Shown here: one piece after another, positions 56,554-64,000 of the stretch
Position numbering within the stretch: the stretch's first letter is position 1
How the letters are laid out: each line of letters opens with the position of its first letter
Source of the DNA: Urophycis tenuis
Taxonomy: Eukaryota; Chordata; Actinopteri; Gadiformes; Phycidae
Reading direction: 5' to 3'
NCBI GenBank assembly: GCA_036785325.1
Contig: JAXIVH010000107.1
Span: 622,803 to 686,802 of the forward strand
Length of the DNA stretch: 64,000 nt
Notes under the pieces: model-generated
What the model was told of the DNA's origin: nothing
Databases searched by the model: none
The model's input: the letters and a program-made list of their open reading frames with translations, nothing else
Made by a program: the position numbers and the translations under genes

Positions 56554-59500
56554 TTGTGTGTGTATGTATGTTTTACCTTCTCAGCATTTCATCATAAGTC
56601 CAAGTCTACATTTTCTGCCTCTGTTGCTTCCTTCATTGACTAAACTGTGGCTTCTTAACAATATGTTATTACTAATGACCTATATTATTATGCTGCGCTC
56701 CATCTCTCTTTCTGTTATGTATGTGTGGGTATTAATAACTGTTGTTCATCACAGTAATTATAAAAGGCGGGCATTTAGCTGATGCTTTTGTCCAAAGCGA
56801 CTTGCAATCAGTACATTTGTGGGGTTCACATGGACAGTTGGAGGGGCAGGGGGATCAAGGGTATCGAACCGCCGGCCCTACGGTTAGTGGATTAACCATA
56901 GTGTTTGCTCTATAGGTTTGCTCTGTCCACCCGCTCTAGATAGATAGATAGATAGATAGATAAGGACTTTATCAATACCTTAAGCTACTGCCGCCCCATT
57001 TATAATATCTATAATTATACAGATATGTACACATGTTATACATATCAGCGGCGGCAGTCACCATCGCGGTTAGTGCTCCAGTGACAGGGAGGTCCTCGCG
57101 CCTGGCTCAAGGCCTCATCGCCTCCATCGAAGCGTGGCCCTCTTACGATGCGGCGCCTCATCGCCAACGACAACACGCGATAAAGCCATAAGAACGGGGT
57201 CCGACCGCCGCTCGCCCATTAACCAGCTGTCCCGACGTGTTGTGGCCAGCGATCCGGTGGACATCGAGACCCTGCGGAGGGCAGCCGTCGGCGAGGGCGG
57301 GCTGCTGACCAACGAGCTGCGGAGGAAAGTGTGGCCCAAGCTTCTCAACGTCAACGTCTACGACCTGCCCTGCAGACCCGGTGTGTACCCCCAACCCCCC
57401 CCCCCCCCCGCCTCCCGCCTCCAGCCTGACTTGCACGATGCTCTCTATTCAAGGAAGGGCAGTTGAGGGGTTTGTGATTAGAAATGGCTCTGCTGTGGGC
57501 TGCAGGCATCACCATATATATATATACCTGGCACAATTCGTATCTTGTACGGATTCAGCCCCAAGGGCTAATTGGGTGAACACGCAGCCAAACAATGCAA
57601 ACAATGGCAATACAGCTGTTTTTTTTGTCTTGTCTTGTCACAGACAGACAGACAGACAGAAATACTTTAATGATCCCAGAGGGAAATTGGTTTGATCACC
57701 CAGACCCTTTTCTTGATACAGACAGATGTGAGTGTTTGTGTGTTGTTGTTTTTTTAATGAAGGTCGAGATGTGAGGGAAAACCACAAGGATTACAACCAA
57801 ATTCTTCTAGATGTCAGGAGATCCATGAAAAGGTTTCCTAAAGGTAAAGAAATCAGTTGGTTCTGTGACTGCATGGGTGAGTTCTAGTTCTATGAACTGG
57901 CGATTTGGTAGAGGCTCTTAACTATGTCATTGATCTTTGATTGTTGATCATTAACTCATTAACTGTTGTTAAATGTTAACTCACAGGTGATCAATCTAAT
58001 TTGAGGCTACTCATGAATCTCTCTACATTGATTTTTTTTTCTTTACTCAGCTTCTTTTTAGTTGATTAAATAGAAAGCTCTCTCTCCATTGCTATATCTC
58101 TGTTCTTCCATCCACATCTCCCTCTGTTCTCATTTCTCTCTCTACCGCCCTATCTCTGTCCACTCTCTGTTCCTCTGTCTCTTTCAATCGCTCATGTCGC
58201 TCTCTCCGTCACCCTCTCTCAGTCTCTTTCTGTTCCTCTGTCTCTATCAATCGTCCATTTCGCTCTCTCTATCGTCCTATCCCGGCCCTTTCTGTTGCTT
58301 TGTGTCTGTCTGTACGTCCCCGTGTCCCAGAGCAGAAGCCGGTCACAGCAAACCAAAACACCAAAAACCCATTCGAGGCAAGCCGAGAGCAACCACCCCC
58401 GTCTCTCTCTCTCTCTCTCTCTCCCCCTGTGTGTGTGTGTGCGTGCGCGCGTGTGTGTGTGCGTGCGCGTGCGTGCGCGCCAGGCATGCCGGCGTCCCAG
58501 CGCGCAGTGCTCCAGGAGCAGCTGACCGACATGATGCTGGAGGTGTTGCGGCGGAACCCCCAGCTCCACTACTACCAGGGCTACCACGACGTGGCCGTCA
58601 GCCTGCTGCTGCTGGTGGGGGAGCGCACCGCCATCGCCATGCTGCACACGCTGTCCAACCACCACCTCCGGTAGGAGTCAGACGGGGGGGGGGGGCGGGG
58701 CCTCTCTGCGAAACGCCCGTCCCCCCCAAACCACAGCTAATTATGATTGGATTGTTATGTGCGTGTTATGCAATCTAACGTCCGGGACAATAAGATTTAT
58801 TACTTTAGAGAAAGGTGTGGTTGTAAGTGTTGAAGTGTTGTGTTAAATTCCGTGCCGTGATTGACGTTGTCAATTATGGTTCTAATTCACCTCGTTCGTC
58901 GTCATGTTCACAGATTATCATAGTTTATGTTTGAACAAAACGAGTTCGCCAACATTCCTGATGTGCCATCTCACTGAAGTCAAGCCTCTGAGACTGAAAA
59001 CACACTGCAAAGAGTCCGACCTGTATCAGATTCGGGACCACATATGAAAGCGGCCCAAATCAGAATTCATCAGATCAGGTTTCAGAGGATTCACACTGTT
59101 CACACTGTGATGAAAACAAATCAGTCACACGCACTTGAAATTGGACACTTTGGCAGGCGCCGTGACCAAGGCCTTTGTTTCCATGGCAAAGAATCTGCAT
59201 GCACCAGGCAGTTAAGAAAATACTGCATGTTTAGGATTGTTTCACTGACTGTTTCACTCTATTATTATTTGCCAGGCAACGATGCCTGCGATACCCTAGA
59301 ATTAGCCCCGCCCACCTGCCTTGACAGAGGGCCTGGTAATTCCAGCTGGCACGGTCGAAGCATAAATGAAGTTTCTCGGAAACCGTTGGGGAACAGTCAC
59401 TTGACCAGTTTTGATGTGTCCCAGTGAGCTATTTTTTAATGATAAAAAGGGAGGGGCTTAGCGAAACAGCCGATCCTATATCTCAAACCTGATATCTCTG

Positions 59501-62500
59501 GTGAGTCATTCAAACCCATTGTGGACACATTGTCGAAAATTACTTTTGAGTTTAGTTACAATTTTTTTTTTTTTTCAACTGAGTATGTGCTCTGTGTATG
59601 ACCCCCCTGTGTATGCTCGATAATAACCCCACCTGTGAATTTATGAATAAATTTAATGGTGTCTTCTTGAGTGACCTTGGACTATAAATGATGCATAAGG
59701 CTTCATACATTTAAACATATGCACAGTATATGTCAATAGGAAGGTTTCAGCTCTGTGATCTCAAGTTTCCTCAAAGAAGTTCAAGTTGTCGTCAGCTTTG
59801 TTGTTCTTATGTCTTTTTTTTCCCCTTGCTCTCTGTGCCCCCAATTCTAGGGACTTCATGGACCCCACCATGGACAGAACTAAGCATATTCTGAACTACC
59901 TGATGCCCATTTTAGAACAGGTCGACAGGGAGCTACATGACTTCTTGATCAGGTACACTGCACACGGCTGGACACAAACATACGCACACGCGCACACGCA
60001 CACACACACCTACCGCTTTGCAAGAAGTCTGGCCTCTTGTCTTGTTGTTCGTACGAAAGGTTTAATACATCACATTTTGCGTCAAAACGTCTTCAAAACA
60101 ACTCGACCAACCTGATGTATTTTGTTGAGCGGCGTGCTCACTCGACACTCAAACGAATTGTTTCCAACTATGTTCGAGCCAAGACAAAGCCGTGCTTTTC
60201 TTTGCGGTAACGGTGCGTTACGTTTGGTCCGCGTGTCAGTGGCGTGGCACGGCCTTCATCCCCCCCCCGAGGAAGCCCTCCCAAAACAGTAGCCCAGCAG
60301 AGACCTCGTCTGTTGATATGACATTGACCTTTTAGTGAAATATTTTATCCTTCCGGGAGAACCACGCCATTCACAAAGATGGTGTTTCCCGTACGCTTTT
60401 GCATACCGTTTACGCTATTTAAACTCGGGTCAACTGTCGTTTCGGTGTGGAGTTGCGCACGGCACACTGGTCTGAATTGCAACGCATGGCCACTGACACA
60501 GTTCTCTACTGGCGCTGTACTCTGTGTGGCCAGTAGCCGTTGAGATTCTCCGTCTGACCAGAGAATCGCAGTTCTCTGATCGCGAGTTCTCTACACAGTT
60601 CTCTGCTTGGTTGGAGAACTGCGATTTTTTTTTTTTTTTTAAACTAACAAACCAATTTTTTTTTTTTAAACGCGAGTCGTCTCCGTTGTGATTGCAACTT
60701 AGTTAGGCTGTTTTTTTAGGGAAGGGGGACTTTGTAATTTGCCTGTTGACCAAACGATGGGCTCTATAGAGGACCCCTGCTGCACACACGCACGCACGCA
60801 TGCACGCACGCACGCACATACACACAGGGGACTCACACCAGTGATGGCGTCTTTAGTTGCCCCGCTTCACGTTGCCGCAAGTCGGGAGTCTGAATACCAC
60901 AAGTGGAATCTAATTCTGTGGGAAACGCTGTGACGTGCACAGTAAGGTTATAAAGCTGCAGCAACAACCTGCTCACAAAGTTGCTTTTAGTATTAGCGTT
61001 TTGCCCCGGGATATCGGCATGGAGCTACTGGCAATTTATCTACTCGTGCGTTTGTAAATTAATATGTGACACACATAAACTACATTGGAATCACACGTCG
61101 CTAAATGAAACTTGAATGACCTGACAGTGAACATGACTCCTTAGTCACGTTTGATAAGTTGGCATCGGTGACCGAGAGACTGACTAGGGCACATACCTTT
61201 TGATACTGACCTTAACATGAACCTCCCTCGCTCATCATAATTGTATTGGGTCGGTTGTCGGAATGTGGTTTGGATGACGACTCGTGAAGTTGAAACACGT
61301 CAGTGGCCACGTGACGAGAGCAAAATAGACTCTTGGGTGACAGCTGACATTGACTCTACTGGGCACTATGTTTAGATTTCGGGTAGGGGGGGGGGGGGCT
61401 GGCGTTTCTATTCGTCTCGGCCGTGTCCTACATTTGCCTCGTAAATATTCAACTCACAATGCACAACACAGTTCAAACAGGCCGCGTGGTGGGCCGGCAA
61501 CATGGGCCGATGTCATTCGCGGGGTCGTCGCCGCGCCAAGTCCCCCTGCTAGCCAACAACTCCTACCGTCAGGCGTACGGAGTGAGGTTGTCGGAGGACA
61601 TTGCCGCCATTCTGCACCACACCTGGCGCCCGCCTCGACACGTCATCCTCAGACGTGATGTTCTTGTGTCGGCAGAGCGGAGGTGGGGACCATCTTTGCG
61701 CTGTCGTGGCTGATCACGTGGTACGGCCACGTCCTGTCAGAGTTCAGACACACCCTGCGCCTCTATGACTTCTTCCTGGCGTCCCATCCCCTGATGCCCA
61801 TCTACCTCGCTGCCACGGTAAGTCCGCGCGTGTAAGTGTGCACGTGTGGGGGCTGCGCGTGTGTGTGTGTGTGTGCATGCTGCGCGTTGTGAGCGTGTGC
61901 GTCTGCACGTGTGGGTGTGCGCGTGTGTGTGTGCGTGCGGGCGCGCGTGTGCATGACGTTTAATTAAGCAAAAGCTGCTATGCCCTCCCTTGGCCACAGG
62001 GTGGAAGCAGTCGTCTATAAGTCACCCCCCACCCCCCCCCCCCCCCCCCCCCCCCTTTTAGTTTCGGCCATAATAAACCCATTAATAAATCCAGACCATC
62101 GGCGTCTTGCTATTCACAACTTTCTGCAAACTAGGCCTTTTAATGGTGAGGGAATCATTCAATCAGCGAATCTGTGGGTCGGAGGGCTCAAAGCGGCAGA
62201 AGCTGCGCGTTGTCGTGTTTTTGTAGCTGCAGTCCGACACGTCGTTTAGCTTCACTCGTTCACTCTCATCGTACCTGCTTTTGTAAGGTTCCGGGGGAGG
62301 GGGGGGGGGGGGGTAGCATTTTGGAGCAGTCAGCAATTTATGGCTCGCTTTTATCAATATTTACTCTCCCTAAGCCGTGCACGGCGTGTGTACGTTCGGA
62401 CCGTGAAGTCATAAAGGTAGGGCTGGTTTTAGGTGAAAAGAACCGCACACACAAAAAAAACCCAGGGAATTTGATCCAGGCATTCGATTGAGATTTTTCA

Positions 62501-63460
62501 AGTCGACGCGTCGAATTCAGCACGTACGCTAAAGTCCCCTTCGTTAACCCCTGTCGTTCTCCTCCCGAGCGCCCCACGCGGTTACAGCCTGTTGCGTGTG
62601 TGTGTGTGTGTGTGTGTGGGGGGGGGGGGGGGTGGCTACGCTGTCAAGGGGCCCGCGGCATCACATTCGGCTGATTGACAGTCAAAGCCCCGCCCCCCCG
62701 CGTGGGCGTGGACACTCGCCGGCGTCGACGCCAGTGAGTGAGCCCGTGCGCCGGAAACATGTCGCCACACGTCTGTGGCAGTGCTTATGTATTCATGTAT
62801 TTTTGTGTGTGTGTGTGTGTGTGTCTGTTGTGGTGTGTGTGTGTGTCTGTGTGTGTGTGTGTGTGCGTGTGCGTGTGCACGGGCCGCGTGGGTGCGGGTG
62901 CTCCCCTTTGAAGTGTGCGTGTCACCGCGGCGGGCCGGGCCGTCCCCCGCTTCCTTTCCAGCCTAACGAGAGCATCAGGCTGCACGACTTGCCGCCTATT
63001 GCACAGCCTGCCACTCATTACATCCCAATTACTCTGCCGAGCTCACGTTGACTCACAGCGACCCCTGGTTCTCTCCTTCTCCTCCTCCTCCTCCTCCTCC
63101 CTCCTCTTCCTCTTCCCCCTCATTCCTCCTCCTCCTCCTCTTCCTTTTCCTCCTCCTCTTCCTCTTCCTCTTCCTCCTCCCCCTCATCCTCCTCCTCCTC
63201 CTCTTCCTCCTCCTCCTCCTCCTCCTCTCCTTCCTCTTCCCCCTCATCCTCCTCCTCCTCCTCCTCCGGCAGATTGTCTTGCACCGGGAGAAGGAGGTGA
63301 TGCAGACAGAGTGTGACATGGCCATGGTCCACCTCCTCCTCTCCCGCATCCCCCAGGACCTCCCGTACGACTGCGCCTGATTGGCGAGCCCAGGCCCTGT
63401 TCGACCAGTATCCTCCCGCGCTGTTGGCCAAGAGGGCCGCCCCTTTCAGTCCCGCGGGAG
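55829..63460 (+). CDS. tbc1d20: TBC1D20, Rab GTPase-activating protein (partial, 3' end outside window)
   Basis: Eight exons with consistent phases: 55829-55901 (ATG at 55829; an in-frame ATG at 55823 is also possible), 56420-56474, 57250-57380, 57763-57843, 58484-58670, 59851-59952, 61676-61817 and 63273-63460. The TBC domain begins in exon 3 (EGGLLTNELRRKVWPKLLNV). Exon 4 has LLDVRRSMKRFP with the arginine finger of the Asp-x-x-Arg type. Exon 5 has NPQLHYYQGYHD with the glutamine finger. Exon 6 reads DFMDPTMDRTKHILNYLMP, exon 7 LYDFFLASHPLMPIYLAAT. In vertebrates TBC1D20 is an ER/Golgi-membrane protein that switches off RAB1 and supports lens and testis development. Its C-terminal membrane anchor would lie beyond 64000. 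In exon 8 the frame meets a stop at 63378-63380 after LPYDCA, while the expected continuation (RAQALFDQYPPALLAKRAA) is in another frame. This could be an assembly error or a real truncation. Confidence 0.9.
56475..56551 (+). repeat. (TC)n microsatellite at TBC1D20 intron 2 donor
   Basis: An uninterrupted TC run follows a short GTGTGTG stretch that forms the exon 2 donor itself. Confidence 0.9.
56766..56965 (+). repeat. Common fish dispersed repeat plus (TAGA)n
   Basis: TTTAGCTGATGCTTTTGTCC, then AAAGCGACTTGCAATCAG and a GAACCGCCGG...CCCTACGG segment, form a short repeat seen widely in fish introns. It is followed by (TAGA)n at 56938-56962. The class is not assigned. Confidence 0.5.
57640..57695 (-). 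mobile_element. Rex1 LINE 3' tip
   Basis: (CAGA)n followed by AATACTTTAATGATCCCAGA and GGGAAATTG is the reverse complement of the Rex1 terminus, truncated to about 55 bp, in TBC1D20 intron 3. Confidence 0.75.
59953..61675 (+). other. TBC1D20 intron 6, no gene seen
   Basis: Intronic sequence with CA/CG-rich microsatellites (59985-60008, 60784-60826) and T-runs near 60627-60665. No nested gene was recognised. Confidence 0.5.
62025..62056 (+). repeat. Poly-C tract in TBC1D20 intron 7
   Basis: An almost pure C run interrupted by one A. G-runs occur nearby at 62292-62312 and 62618-62632, and a (TG)n at 62804-62870. Confidence 0.85.
63070..63267 (+). repeat. (CCT)n pyrimidine tract ending at TBC1D20 exon 8 acceptor
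   Basis: About 200 bp of CCT/CTT repeats run straight into the exon 8 acceptor (CCGGCAG). The tract serves as an unusually long polypyrimidine tract. Confidence 0.9.
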
Positions 63461-63495
63461 GTAAGGGACACACACACACACACACTTATCAAACT

Positions 63496-63708
<213 letters not shown>

Positions 63709-64000
63709 TGTATTTTATTTTATTTATTTTCGAAAGACTGGTCCACCTTTCCTTCCTCCGTGCTTTGTTGTGTATATTACCGTGGAGATAGATGGGGGGG
63801 GGGGAATATGGGGGAAGGCTGCATTTCCCTTTCAAGATGTTCTCTCCATACACTATTTTTATAATGATGTAAATCACACGGAGGTTCTTTTTTTGAACAC
63901 AACGCGCAGTGTGAGCCGAGCTCGCGCCCAGAGTGTTGTTTTCCCCCCCCCTTAATAAGGCGGCCTATGGGCCCCGGCTTGTTGTGGCTTGCCGGGGTAC

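Noticed and set aside
58089..58778. 229-codon plus-strand frame around TBC1D20 exon 5
   Set aside because: It runs through CT and GT microsatellites and reads exon 5 in the wrong frame.
63053..63485. Poly-Arg and poly-Glu minus-strand frames
   Set aside because: They come from the CCT tract; no coding evidence.

Overview
This is animal nuclear DNA, almost certainly from a ray-finned (teleost) fish. The evidence is exon/intron genes with GT..AG splice sites, Rex-Babar (Rex1) and L2 LINE copies with fish-type tails, hAT, Kolobok-like and Academ-like DNA transposons, abundant microsatellites, and a vertebrate TBC1D20 gene. No bacterial-type genes, operons, rRNA or tRNA genes or CRISPR arrays were seen. 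The species cannot be named from the sequence.

Layout. (1) Positions 1-12,100 hold a nested transposon stack. A minus-strand Ty3/Gypsy-type element is cut short by a 5'-truncated L2 LINE, split in its integrase by a Rex1 3' fragment, and split again between gag and protease by an 8.9 kb DNA transposon (2939-11847). That transposon has ~0.7 kb terminal inverted repeats, a 3-bp GTA target duplication and remnants of an XPG/FEN1-like (probably Academ-type) transposase. It was itself hit by a 3.2 kb Rex1. (2) Positions 12,100-21,830 hold a decayed hAT transposase, LINE tails, one 1.6 kb LTR with a scrap of internal region, and two non-autonomous inverted-repeat elements, one of which has an empty-site paralogue 250 bp away. 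(3) Positions 21,837-31,380 are a TTAA-flanked Kolobok-like element. It carries a broken multi-exon transposase gene (+) and, convergently, an intact-looking three-exon gene (-) for a 284-aa protein with the C-terminal 'ballast' domain of P2X7 receptors. A nearly intact hAT element (22032-25296, perfect 8-bp target duplication) sits inside it.

(4) Positions 32,206-46,264 (minus) hold a host-type gene that I could model in 20 exons with every splice phase consistent. It encodes a ~3,184-aa secreted or GPI-anchored mucin: signal peptide, five SEA domains, and Thr-rich 27-residue repeats in three symmetric exons, one of 5,271 bp built from ~65 copies of an 81-bp unit in 486-bp higher-order repeats. 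A 2.3 kb fold-back element lies just upstream of its first coding exon. (5) Positions 48,600-55,600 are repeat-rich intergenic DNA with LINE ends and MITEs. (6) Position 55,829 to beyond the window (plus) is TBC1D20, the Rab1 GTPase-activating protein, with eight exons seen and the 3' end outside the window. Exon 8 contains an in-frame stop from apparent small indels.

The window is therefore two host genes on opposite strands set in a dense, layered transposon landscape. The most unusual items are the P2X7-ballast gene carried by a DNA transposon, the long-TIR XPG-domain transposon, and the recently expanded mucin/SEA modules.
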